From the NCBI GenBank assembly GCA_017464985.1, contig JAFTXL010000187.1, forward strand, positions 1 to 5,985: a stretch of 5,985 nucleotides of DNA. The letters run 5' to 3'. Position 1 is the first letter of the stretch. Each line of letters starts with the position of its first letter. This DNA comes from Clostridia bacterium (GTDB lineage Bacteria; Bacillota_A; Clostridia; UBA1212). The notes below the pieces were generated by a model. It was not told the origin of the DNA and did not search any database. It saw only the letters and a list, made by a program, of their open reading frames with translations. This document shows positions 1 through 5,637 of the stretch, piece after piece. The position numbers were made by a program, and so were the translations under genes.

Positions 1-162
1 AATAGTGCGATGTAATTTAATTTCCTTGCCAATGGTAGACTTGTCTTTTCCAATGTTTTGAGCAATTGCTGTCTTAGTAGAACCGTTAGTAATACCTGCT
101 AAAATGATTCTTCTTTCGTCTAAAGTGAGATGTGAGTGTGAATTGTTGATGTCTTTAATCAT
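1..162 (-). CDS. IS30-family transposase, N-terminal fragment (runs off left edge)
   Basis: The first 54 residues of a transposase are visible, reading leftward and open to the window edge. After a short lead (MIKDINNSHSH) comes LTLDERRIILAGI followed by TAIAQNIGKDKSTIGKEIK, which is the helix-turn-helix that opens IS30-family transposases: an LT.(D/E)ER..I start, then an IA...G...STI.(R/K)EIK recognition helix. This domain binds the element's terminal repeats; the DDE catalytic domain would lie outside the window. I chose the ATG at 162 because AGGTG lies 6 bases before it. An in-frame ATG at 183 would add 7 residues but has no ribosome binding site. The visible part is intact, with no frameshift. 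Whether the whole gene is functional cannot be judged here. Confidence 0.88.
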   Translation of the reverse strand, partial: MIKDINNSHSHLTLDERRIILAGITNGSTKTAIAQNIGKDKSTIGKEIKLHRTI

Positions 163-310
163 ATTAAGCACCTGCCTTTTCATGGCAGCTTAGGAGTTGT
201 TCATATTTTACATGAAGTGAAAGACTAATTTCTACATCTTTTGAAGTGGAAGTTTGAGTAAGACTAAATTCCACTTTGACCCCGGGCGTGTGGAATTTAA
301 CTTTTCAATT
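163..310. mobile_element. Probable terminal flank of the IS30-like element, with degenerate repeats
   Basis: This non-coding stretch upstream of the transposase is probably the element's end. It holds two related units: AAGACTAATTTCTAC (221-235) and AAGACTAAATTCCAC (260-274), 13 of 15 identical, each preceded by GAAGTG(A/G)AAG. The box GTGGAA occurs at 246-251 and 290-295, and inverted (TTCCAC) at 269-274. TAAATTCCAC (265-274) and GTGGAATTTA (290-299) form a perfect 10-base inverted repeat. The exact boundary is unknown because the other end lies outside the window; I place it near 310 from the change in character toward the mecA promoter region. No target duplication can be recognised. Confidence 0.45.
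165..192 (-). promoter_or_regulatory. Hairpin overlapping the transposase ribosome binding site
   Basis: On the transposase mRNA, UAAGCUGCC (192-184) can pair with GGCA (176-173) plus GCUUA (169-165), leaving a 3-base GGU bulge and a 7-base AUGAAAA loop. The likely Shine-Dalgarno AGGTG (173-169) is partly inside the stem and bulge, and the start codon follows 2 bases after the stem. The pairing is seen directly. That it restrains transposase translation is an inference from other insertion sequences (IS10, IS200/IS605) where structure hides the ribosome binding site. Confidence 0.5.
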
Positions 311-382
311 CTCAAATAATATTTTCATGCGATTGCCCTGCTGTAATTTCAACTTTACACTTCTCTTTTTTATAAAATCGGG

Positions 383-388
383 TATAAT
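383..388 (+). promoter_or_regulatory. Putative -10 box of the mecA promoter
   Basis: TATAAT stands about 48 bases before the mecA start, which fits a transcription start near 395. No good -35 hexamer lies 16-18 bases upstream (TTCTCT at 361-366 is the nearest at 16). TTTACA at 354-359 is a better match but is 23 bases away. The assignment rests on the -10 box and its position alone. Confidence 0.45.
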
Positions 389-420
389 GTAAGATATCTG
401 TAGATCAGAACAATAAAAAT

Positions 421-430
421 AAGGCGGTGA
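421..430 (+). promoter_or_regulatory. Ribosome binding site that decides the mecA start
   Basis: AAGGCGGTGA differs from the full anti-Shine-Dalgarno complement AAGGAGGTGA by one base. AGGCGG ends at 427, so the TTG at 436 is 8 bases away and the ATG at 442 is 14 away. The GTG at 427-429 lies inside the site and cannot be the start. Confidence 0.7.
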
Positions 431-435
431 TTTTA

Positions 436-1143
436 TTGAAAATGCAGATCATAGATGAAAACACTATCAAAGTTGTTCTTACAAAAAAGGATTTTCAAAT
501 ACGCAATATAGATATAAAACGTTTTAAACCGGGGTCAACTATATACAGACAGCTTGTTCTCGAAATTATGCTCCAGGCAGCACATGAGTTGAATTTCAAG
601 GCAGACGATTGCCGCGTTGTTGTTGAAGGTCACGTTTCAAAACCCAACGAAATTACACTTTTAATCACAAAACTTGTAGCAGGTCAGCCATTTAAACCTG
701 CTGAAGGCGAACAATTTGACGATCCTCACGATACGAAGGCTGCGTCAAATCTAGACAGACTTTCATCTATGATGAACAGTCTCGCTGAGATGGCAGCAGC
801 GCTCGGCAGCGCATCAGAAGAAGAAGCTGCTCCTGTTCCTTGTTTTCCGTCAGACATTATAATCTCTTTTTCAGATTTCGAAAAAATGATTGAACTTTTA
901 CACAGATTTCCGGAATTAAAAAACGTTGCAAGTTCACTGTATGAACACAATGATTCATATTTTCTCGTACTCAAAGTGTATGCGCGGAATGCCAAGCTTG
1001 TTGTAAAATTCAGAAATCTAGCTGTAGAATATGACGGTGTTCAGCTGCCTGCAGATACTTTCATACCGATTCTGCAGGAGCACGGCAGCCTCATTATAAA
1101 AAAAGGTGCTGTGCCTATGCTGTTGAGAAAATTTAATATATAA
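436..1143 (+). CDS. mecA: MecA-family adaptor protein for ClpC-type protease
   Basis: MecA adaptors bind substrates with an N-terminal domain and a ClpC-type AAA+ unfoldase with a C-terminal domain, promoting degradation by ClpCP; in Bacillus subtilis the substrate is the competence factor ComK. The 235-residue protein has the family layout. The N-domain (about 1-83) opens with a basic, beta-rich IDENTIKVVLTKKDF segment and an I.LQAAHELNF helix. A linker rich in Ala, Glu and Met follows (about 84-135). The C-domain (about 136-235) begins PSDIIISFSDFEKMIELL, then SSLYEHNDSYFLVL, and ends LQEHGSLIIKKGAVPMLL, matching the family's S.LY...YYL and EHG patterns. Length is close to the usual 220-240 residues. 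I prefer the TTG at 436 from the ribosome binding site; ATG at 442 would shorten it by 2 residues. It stands alone between an IS end and a terminator. Its substrate here cannot be inferred. Confidence 0.87.
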   Translation: MKMQIIDENTIKVVLTKKDFQIRNIDIKRFKPGSTIYRQLVLEIMLQAAHELNFKADDCRVVVEGHVSKPNEITLLITKLVAGQPFKPAEGEQFDDPHDTKAASNLDRLSSMMNSLAEMAAALGSASEEEAAPVPCFPSDIIISFSDFEKMIELLHRFPELKNVASSLYEHNDSYFLVLKVYARNAKLVVKFRNLAVEYDGVQLPADTFIPILQEHGSLIIKKGAVPMLLRKFNI

Positions 1144-1159
1144 AAATATAGCTATTATG

Positions 1160-1197
1160 CTTACAGGCACGCTTAAAAAGCGTGCCTGTAAGTTTTT
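1160..1197 (+). terminator. Intrinsic terminator of mecA, between convergent genes
   Basis: CTTACAGGCACGCTT (1160-1174) and AAGCGTGCCTGTAAG (1178-1192) form a perfect 15-base stem with a 3-base loop, followed by TTTTT. It begins 16 bases after the mecA stop. On the minus strand the same stem lies 23 bases beyond the folD stop but lacks an immediate T run, so it should serve mecA best and may also stop folD transcripts. Confidence 0.93.
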
Positions 1198-1215
1198 ACT
1201 AAATGAATTTTTATT

Positions 1216-2076
1216 TCATCGCTTTATATTTCTTTTTGCGGAGCGCAATGTGTTTCTGAGCAGAATCGTTATCGTCATAGGTCCGACGCCGCCCGGAACA
1301 GGAGTTATTGCACCGCATACATCATATACGGAATCAAAATTCACATCTCCGCACAGTTTGCCGTTTTCGTCACGGTTCATACCTACATCTATTACTACAG
1401 CACCCGGCTTTACATAGTCCGCATCAATAAATTTCGCTTTGCCGATTGCAACAACCAATATATCCGCCCTGCGGCATACTGCTTTTAAATCCGCGGTTTT
1501 TGAATGAGCAACAGTTACGGTACCATTTGCCGCAAGAAGAAGCATAGCCATAGGCTTTCCGACGATGTTACTTCTTCCCACAACGACACATTCACTGCCT
1601 GCAATCTCAATTCCACTCTCATAAATAAGCTCCATTATTCCGGACGGAGTACATGGCTCAAATACAGCGTCACCTGTGAAAAGTTTACCTGCAGAATACG
1701 GATGGAAACAATCCACATCCTTTTCCGGAACTATACGTTCTATAACTTTTCTTTCCGATATCTGCTTCGGAAGAGGGAGCTGTACAAGAATACCGTGAAC
1801 GCTGTCATCTTCATTCAATTTATCTATCAACGCAAGAAGTTCCTCTTCGGCTGTTTCCTCAGGAAGAGCATATTCAAGAGACTTTATGCCTACCTCATTG
1901 CATGAATTCTTTTTATTATTTACGTACACACGTGACGCAGGGTTATTTCCCACAATAACGACAGCAAGGCAGGGCTCCACACCTGCAGCTTTTATTACAT
2001 CTGTTTCCCGGGCAATATCGAGTCTTATACGTTTTGCAACTGCTTTTCCGTCTATGATTTTGTTATCTTTTTCCAC
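1216..2076 (-). CDS. folD: Bifunctional methylenetetrahydrofolate dehydrogenase / methenyltetrahydrofolate cyclohydrolase
   Basis: FolD is a cytosolic enzyme that oxidises 5,10-methylene-THF with NAD(P)+ and hydrolyses the methenyl product to 10-formyl-THF, feeding purine and formyl-methionine synthesis (reversible, so it can also serve formate-linked metabolism). The 286 residues are full length for the family. The catalytic region shows [12 protein letters not shown], with Tyr51 and Lys55 matching the E. coli Tyr50/Lys54 pair, GILVQLPLP (Gln99) and KDVDCFHP (Asp122). PCTPSG (141-146) follows. The Rossmann domain has [17 protein letters not shown] (164-180), ADILVVAIG (204-212), VIDVGMNR (228-235) and GDVNF, and the protein nears its end with [11 protein letters not shown] (258-268). 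The start is GTG. The gene follows ftsK by 29 bases and is probably transcribed with it. Cofactor preference (NAD or NADP) is not evident. Confidence 0.98.
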   Translation of the reverse strand: MEKDNKIIDGKAVAKRIRLDIARETDVIKAAGVEPCLAVVIVGNNPASRVYVNNKKNSCNEVGIKSLEYALPEETAEEELLALIDKLNEDDSVHGILVQLPLPKQISERKVIERIVPEKDVDCFHPYSAGKLFTGDAVFEPCTPSGIMELIYESGIEIAGSECVVVGRSNIVGKPMAMLLLAANGTVTVAHSKTADLKAVCRRADILVVAIGKAKFIDADYVKPGAVVIDVGMNRDENGKLCGDVNFDSVYDVCGAITPVPGGVGPMTITILLRNTLRSAKRNIKR

Positions 2077-2083
2077 CTTAAAA

Positions 2084-2088
2084 CCTCC
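2084..2088 (-). promoter_or_regulatory. Ribosome binding site of folD, supporting a GTG start
   Basis: GGAGG on the minus strand sits 7 bases before the GTG at 2076. No in-frame ATG near this position has comparable support, so the GTG start is well founded. Confidence 0.8.
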
Positions 2089-2105
2089 GTTTTGCTATAT
2101 TTTGT

Positions 2106-4742
2106 TTAATTATCGTCACCGAAATCGTAGCTGTCCACCAAAATTTTTCTGGCATTGCTCCCGTCTCTGCAGCTTACAATTCCGCGTTCTTCCATCATAT
2201 CAACAATTCTTCCTGCTCTGTTAAAACCTATGTTAAACTTTCTCTGCAGCATGGATACAGAAATGCTCTTTGTTTCAATCGCAATCTTTACAGCCTTTCT
2301 GAAAAGAATCTCATCATCACTAAGTCCGCTCTCGTCTCCGCCGGACTTGTCCGCGGCAGTAGGTGTAACCATTCCCTCATCAACTTTCTGCATAACATCC
2401 TGCGCATACTCAGCAGTGCTTGTCTGCATTATACAGTCAACAACAGATTCTATTTCATTATCAGATACATACGCACCCTGAATACGGAGATCCTTTGACG
2501 ACTCCGGAGAATGGTACAGCATATCTCCTCGTCCCAAAAGTTTTTCCGCACCTGTTACGTCAATAATCGTACGTGAGTCAACCTGAGAAGAAACCTTGAG
2601 CGCAATTCTGACAGGTATATTAGACTTTATAAGACCGGTAATTACATCAACCGACGGGCGCTGTGTAGCGACAACAAGATGCATACCTGCGGCTCTCGCC
2701 TTTTGAGCAATTCTGTTTATGGCAGTTTCAACAGAATCACGCGCAACCATCATAAGGTCGGCAAGCTCATCTATAATAATAACTATTGTCGGCATCTTGC
2801 TGAGTCCGTGAGTCTCCGCATATGCATTGTATGATTTTAAATCTCTCACTCCGTACATTGCAAGCAGCTTGTACCGTTTTTCCATCTGATCAACAGCCCA
2901 TGCGAGAGCTGACGCAGCTTTCTTAGGCTCTGTCACAACAGGAAGAAGCAAGTGCGGAATTCCGTTATATTTAGAAAACTCAACCATCTTAGGGTCAATC
3001 AAAATAAACTTTACCTCTTCCGGAGAAGCATTGAACAGCATACTCATAATGATGCCGTTAGTACATACACTCTTACCGGAACCCGTTGTACCGGCAATCA
3101 TCAAATGCGGCATTTTTGCAAGGTCTACCACAACAGGCTCTCCCGATATTCCGGAACCGAGACATGCCGCAAGCTTTGACCTGTTATACCGGAATGCATC
3201 ACTCTCAATAATTTCACGGAAATAAACAGTTCTTTTTTCTTTATTAGGAATTTCTATGCCGATAGCCGCTTTTCCCGGAATAGGAGCTTCTATTCTGATA
3301 GATTCCGCGGCAAGATTGAGCGCAATATCATCTGAAAGATTTTTTATCTTACTTACACGCACTCCGACACTCGGAATCAATTCGTATCTTGTTACGGTAG
3401 GTCCTATAGAATAATTAGTAACCTTTGCCTCAATCCCAAAGCTTCTCATAACAGCTTCAAGTTTACGCGCATTTGCAGCGGCCTGATTTCTTTCAAGAGT
3501 AGGGTTACGTCTGTTTTTTTCTATGTCAAGCAAATCTGTACCGGGAAATCTATACGGAACCGCTGACTCCTTACTGAACACAAGTCCGTCCAAAGATGCA
3601 TCCGCAACTGTTCCCGGCATATGAATTTCCGGTGGCTTATGCCCTATTTCCGGGTCCTTTGATGATTCCGCAACCTGCTCCGGCGCTTTGGCTTCGCTAT
3701 CAGCTTCATTTTTATTTGTTTCCTCTTTTGCCTTTTTATCATCTGCAGACTTGTCCGTTCTACGGTCTCTCGCAGGAACAAAAATCAATTCGCCGTCTTC
3801 TGTAATTTCCTCTGCGTATTCTTTGGAAGCTTCCTCCGCATAAGGTAATTCATTGTATTCAAAATCTCCGAAAGCATTGTATCTGAAATCATCCTCAATC
3901 CCGGTTTCAGAATCGTCAACATCTGCATCATCAAAATCCTCAGGTTCAAAGTATTTAACATAGCTTGTGTCTTTACCGCTTTTCTTTACTTTAACCTTTT
4001 CATTCTGTTCTTTTTCCGTATTTTTTTCTCTCATACGATAGGAAAAGTCGTCCACTTTATCTTTAATTCCTTTAAAAAACACCGCACTTCTTTTATAAAT
4101 CTTTGCGACAGAAAAAGAGAAAAGTACATTCGCCAAAATAACCGTCATGACACCGAGAACAATAAGAGAAGCAATTCTGCCCATAAGCAGCTGCATAAGG
4201 AAGCTGATTCCTCCGCCTATAAGTCCGCCGCTGAAGATAGCAGGTTCATAATCCCACAAATATTTTATGAATTCAAAAAATCCTGTATTTCCCGAACAAT
4301 AATCCGCATATGCATTAGTACATGTCTGCACAAACGCAGATGCAAATAATATAAACAAACCTAAAAATATGTTTCGTCTGAATGAAAAATAACGGTTTTC
4401 CGTACCTCTCAATATGCTGACTGCTACAGCGACGGTAATGATTATAATCAAAAGAGCAGAGAAACCTCCGAAGAACCCGAAAAGTATTCCTTTTACTATT
4501 TTGCCTAAAAAACCTGCTTTTTCGAATATGCTTACAATAATAAAAGCGCATATGCCTATAAGAACAAGCGCATAAATTTCTTTTTTATTCTCAGAACCGT
4601 CCAAAACTTTCAGCATGCCTTTTTTTTCTTTTTGCTGTGTTTTTTGCGCTAAACTTTTTTTTCCGTTCGTGCTGCGGTTTGAACCGGTATTCTTTGATTT
4701 TTCTGTACTTTGTTTTTTCTTTTGTTCTGTATTGCCAGCCAT
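2106..4742 (-). CDS. ftsK: DNA translocase FtsK/SpoIIIE
   Basis: FtsK/SpoIIIE proteins form septal hexamers that pump chromosomal DNA by ATP hydrolysis, clearing trapped DNA at division and, for SpoIIIE, filling the forespore. The 878-residue protein has a basic Lys/Ser/Asn-rich cytoplasmic tail (1-50), then four or five hydrophobic segments (about 56-74, 86-111, 124-142, 168-187, 189-211). A charged, largely acidic linker follows (about 235-385). The motor has an alpha domain (about 415-500), Walker A GTTGSGKSV (551-559), IDPKMVEFS, Walker B TIVIIIDELADL with Asp658-Glu659, and VVATQRPSVDVITG. The C-terminal winged-helix gamma domain (about 810-870) has MLQRKFNIGFNRAGRIVDMMEERGIV, which in the family reads KOPS/SRS sequences. 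It is somewhat longer than B. subtilis SpoIIIE (787), mainly through the linker. An upstream in-frame ATG at 4760 would precede the ribosome binding site, so I start at 4742. Whether it serves division, sporulation or both cannot be told; the neighbouring dpaAB favours SpoIIIE. Confidence 0.98.
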   Translation of the reverse strand: MAGNTEQKKKQSTEKSKNTGSNRSTNGKKSLAQKTQQKEKKGMLKVLDGSENKKEIYALVLIGICAFIIVSIFEKAGFLGKIVKGILFGFFGGFSALLIIIITVAVAVSILRGTENRYFSFRRNIFLGLFILFASAFVQTCTNAYADYCSGNTGFFEFIKYLWDYEPAIFSGGLIGGGISFLMQLLMGRIASLIVLGVMTVILANVLFSFSVAKIYKRSAVFFKGIKDKVDDFSYRMREKNTEKEQNEKVKVKKSGKDTSYVKYFEPEDFDDADVDDSETGIEDDFRYNAFGDFEYNELPYAEEASKEYAEEITEDGELIFVPARDRRTDKSADDKKAKEETNKNEADSEAKAPEQVAESSKDPEIGHKPPEIHMPGTVADASLDGLVFSKESAVPYRFPGTDLLDIEKNRRNPTLERNQAAANARKLEAVMRSFGIEAKVTNYSIGPTVTRYELIPSVGVRVSKIKNLSDDIALNLAAESIRIEAPIPGKAAIGIEIPNKEKRTVYFREIIESDAFRYNRSKLAACLGSGISGEPVVVDLAKMPHLMIAGTTGSGKSVCTNGIIMSMLFNASPEEVKFILIDPKMVEFSKYNGIPHLLLPVVTEPKKAASALAWAVDQMEKRYKLLAMYGVRDLKSYNAYAETHGLSKMPTIVIIIDELADLMMVARDSVETAINRIAQKARAAGMHLVVATQRPSVDVITGLIKSNIPVRIALKVSSQVDSRTIIDVTGAEKLLGRGDMLYHSPESSKDLRIQGAYVSDNEIESVVDCIMQTSTAEYAQDVMQKVDEGMVTPTAADKSGGDESGLSDDEILFRKAVKIAIETKSISVSMLQRKFNIGFNRAGRIVDMMEERGIVSCRDGSNARKILVDSYDFGDDN

Positions 4743-4749
4743 TTCATAT

Positions 4750-4755
4750 CCTCCC
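4750..4755 (-). promoter_or_regulatory. Ribosome binding site that decides the ftsK start
   Basis: GGGAGG on the minus strand ends 7 bases before the ATG at 4742. It lies downstream of the in-frame ATG at 4760, which therefore is not the start. Confidence 0.85.
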
Positions 4756-4782
4756 GGCATTGACTATAAATATACTTATATG

Positions 4783-4811
4783 ATTATATTGTTAATAAAA
4801 TTTATTGTCAA
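4783..4811 (-). promoter_or_regulatory. Perfect-consensus housekeeping promoter of ftsK(-folD)
   Basis: On the minus strand TTGACA (4811-4806) and TATAAT (4788-4783) are both exact and separated by 17 bases. The expected start near 4776 gives a leader of about 34 bases before the ftsK ATG. This is the vegetative sigma factor pattern, which suggests steady expression in growing cells rather than sporulation-only control. Confidence 0.9.
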
Positions 4812-4820
4812 TTGATAACA

Positions 4821-4832
4821 CTGACCAGTCAG
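4821..4832. promoter_or_regulatory. Palindrome just upstream of the ftsK promoter, possible operator
   Basis: CTGACCAGTCAG has perfect 5-base arms around a CA centre. It lies 9 bases upstream of the -35 box, centred about 50 bases before the predicted start. The dyad and its position are seen; that a regulator (TetR-like sites often have TGAC..GTCA form) binds there is a guess. Confidence 0.3.
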
Positions 4833-4876
4833 GATAAACGCATGAAACTTTTTTTGTAAAAAGGAGTTATTCATTC

Positions 4877-4917
4877 CACGGGGTCTCACAGAGCAGAAAT
4901 TTTGTATAGACCCCGTG
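4877..4917. repeat. Stable inverted repeat with 10-base stem and 21-base loop
   Basis: CACGGGGTCT (4877-4886) and AGACCCCGTG (4908-4917) pair perfectly. No T run follows on either strand, so this is not a plain intrinsic terminator. Part of the loop, AAATTTTGT (4897-4905), is complementary to ACAAAATTT (4926-4934) just outside the stem. That would permit a pseudoknot or an alternative fold, although the AT-palindromic core makes chance complementarity fairly easy. Confidence 0.5.
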
Positions 4918-4975
4918 AGTCATCCACAAAATTTTATGTGATTTTCTCGCACAGCGTCCGCACGGAAGCTACAGA

Positions 4976-5024
4976 AAAGCCGTCACGTTAGTCGAACATA
5001 TAGTCCGGCTAACGTGACGGCTTT
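4976..5024 (-). terminator. Terminator-like hairpin downstream of dpaB
   Basis: AAAGCCGTCACGTTAG (4976-4991) and CTAACGTGACGGCTTT (5009-5024) form a perfect 16-base stem with a 17-base loop. Read on the minus strand the stem runs into TTTT and then CTG, a short but usable T tract. It begins about 70 bases after the dpaB stop, so it probably ends the dpaAB transcript and separates it from ftsK. The long loop and short T run are less than ideal. Confidence 0.7.
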
Positions 5025-5093
5025 AAATACTTAAATCAATATCGGCTGAATTTGAGAACCTTTTATTTCACATTCTACTGTTTCATTCAGCCT

Positions 5094-5621
5094 CTAAAAA
5101 TCAGCAACCACAGAAAACGGTTTTTTGAACGGATCATCCTGCTTCATCGGCACAAAAAAGTAATTCTTTGTTCCAAGCAATATACCTATATTTTTTGCAT
5201 TTCCGGAAAGCGCATCATTTGTAGAAACAGCAAGAACTACAGGCCGGTTGTTTCTCAAATGAGACTTGCATGCCATCAGAACCGGAGTATCTGTTATAGC
5301 TCCTGCAAGCTTTGCAATTGTATTTCCGGTACACGGAACTACCGTCATTACATCAAGCAGTTTTTTCGGTCCGATAGGCTCAGCATCTTTTATAGAACAT
5401 ATCGGTCTTCTTCCAGTAATTTCCTCTACACTGTCGTAAAGCTCACTTGACTGCATAAATCTTGTCGAAACATTAGCAGCATTATCGGAAAAAACAGGAA
5501 CTACCTCTGCACCGCATTCGGTAAGTTTTTTCATCGCTTCAAGAATTTCCTTATGTGTACAGAATGAGCCCGTGACTCCAAAACCTATACGCATTCCGCT
5601 CAAACCGGAATCAGAACTCAT
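5094..5621 (-). CDS. dpaB: Dipicolinate synthase subunit B (SpoVFB)
   Basis: DpaB is the flavoprotein-like partner of DpaA in making dipicolinic acid from the dihydrodipicolinate branch of lysine synthesis. The product is made in the mother cell and packed into the spore core with calcium, giving heat resistance. The 175 residues show the family's N-terminal GFGVTGSFC (13-21), GAEVVPVFS, EPIGPKKLLDVM, PCTGNTIAKLAGAITDTPVLMA (from 96), NNRPVVLAVSTNDAL (124-138) and TKNYFFVPMKQDDPFKKP near the end. These match Bacillus SpoVFB closely in order and spacing, though this protein is slightly shorter. I start at 5621 rather than the in-frame ATG at 5651, because that one lies inside dpaA and precedes the AAGGAG site. 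It is 7 bases from dpaA and must be co-transcribed with it. Sporulation-specific (sigma K) control is known in Bacillus; its promoter would be outside the window. Confidence 0.96.
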   Translation of the reverse strand: MSSDSGLSGMRIGFGVTGSFCTHKEILEAMKKLTECGAEVVPVFSDNAANVSTRFMQSSELYDSVEEITGRRPICSIKDAEPIGPKKLLDVMTVVPCTGNTIAKLAGAITDTPVLMACKSHLRNNRPVVLAVSTNDALSGNAKNIGILLGTKNYFFVPMKQDDPFKKPFSVVADF

Positions 5622-5627
5622 TTTTAC

Positions 5628-5637
5628 ATCACTCCTT
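5628..5637 (-). promoter_or_regulatory. Ribosome binding site of dpaB overlapping the dpaA stop
   Basis: AAGGAGTGAT on the minus strand contains the dpaA stop codon TGA (5631-5629). GGAG is 10 bases before the dpaB ATG at 5621. The arrangement implies translational coupling of the two subunits. Confidence 0.75.

Larger units (their letters stand above)
4743..5093. other. Intergenic region between dpaB and ftsK, no convincing gene
   Basis: From right to left in the direction of transcription this gap holds a short 8-base inverted repeat after dpaB (5044-5051 with 5085-5092), a strong terminator-like hairpin, a second hairpin with a 21-base loop (4877-4917), a palindrome (4821-4832), and the ftsK promoter and ribosome binding site. 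An 18-codon ORF on the minus strand (4923-4867, MTHGVYTKFLLCETPWNE) overlaps the second hairpin but has no good ribosome binding site. I recognise no known riboswitch or RNA family. Confidence 0.6.

Noticed and set aside
1504..1905. 133-codon plus-strand ORF inside folD
   Set aside because: It is antisense to conserved FolD motifs and its product resembles no protein family.
2155..2481. 108-codon plus-strand ORF opposite the ftsK 3' end
   Set aside because: Shadow of the FtsK gamma-domain coding sequence; no initiation signal.
4743..4760. N-terminal extension of FtsK from the ATG at 4760
   Set aside because: The ribosome binding site GGGAGG lies within this stretch and points to the ATG at 4742.
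4954..4969. Short dyad TCCG-CA-CGGA as a hairpin
   Set aside because: A 2-base loop is too tight to fold as RNA and the arms are only 4 bases plus an imperfect extension.
5044..5092. Inverted repeat GGCTGAAT/ATTCAGCC after dpaB as a terminator
   Set aside because: Only 8 bases of stem, a loop of more than 30 bases and no T tract; the stem at 4976-5024 is far better.
5052..5450. 132-codon plus-strand ORF opposite dpaB
   Set aside because: It lies antisense to clearly conserved dpaB, has no ribosome binding site, and its Arg/Tyr/Ser/Phe-rich composition is typical of a shadow frame.
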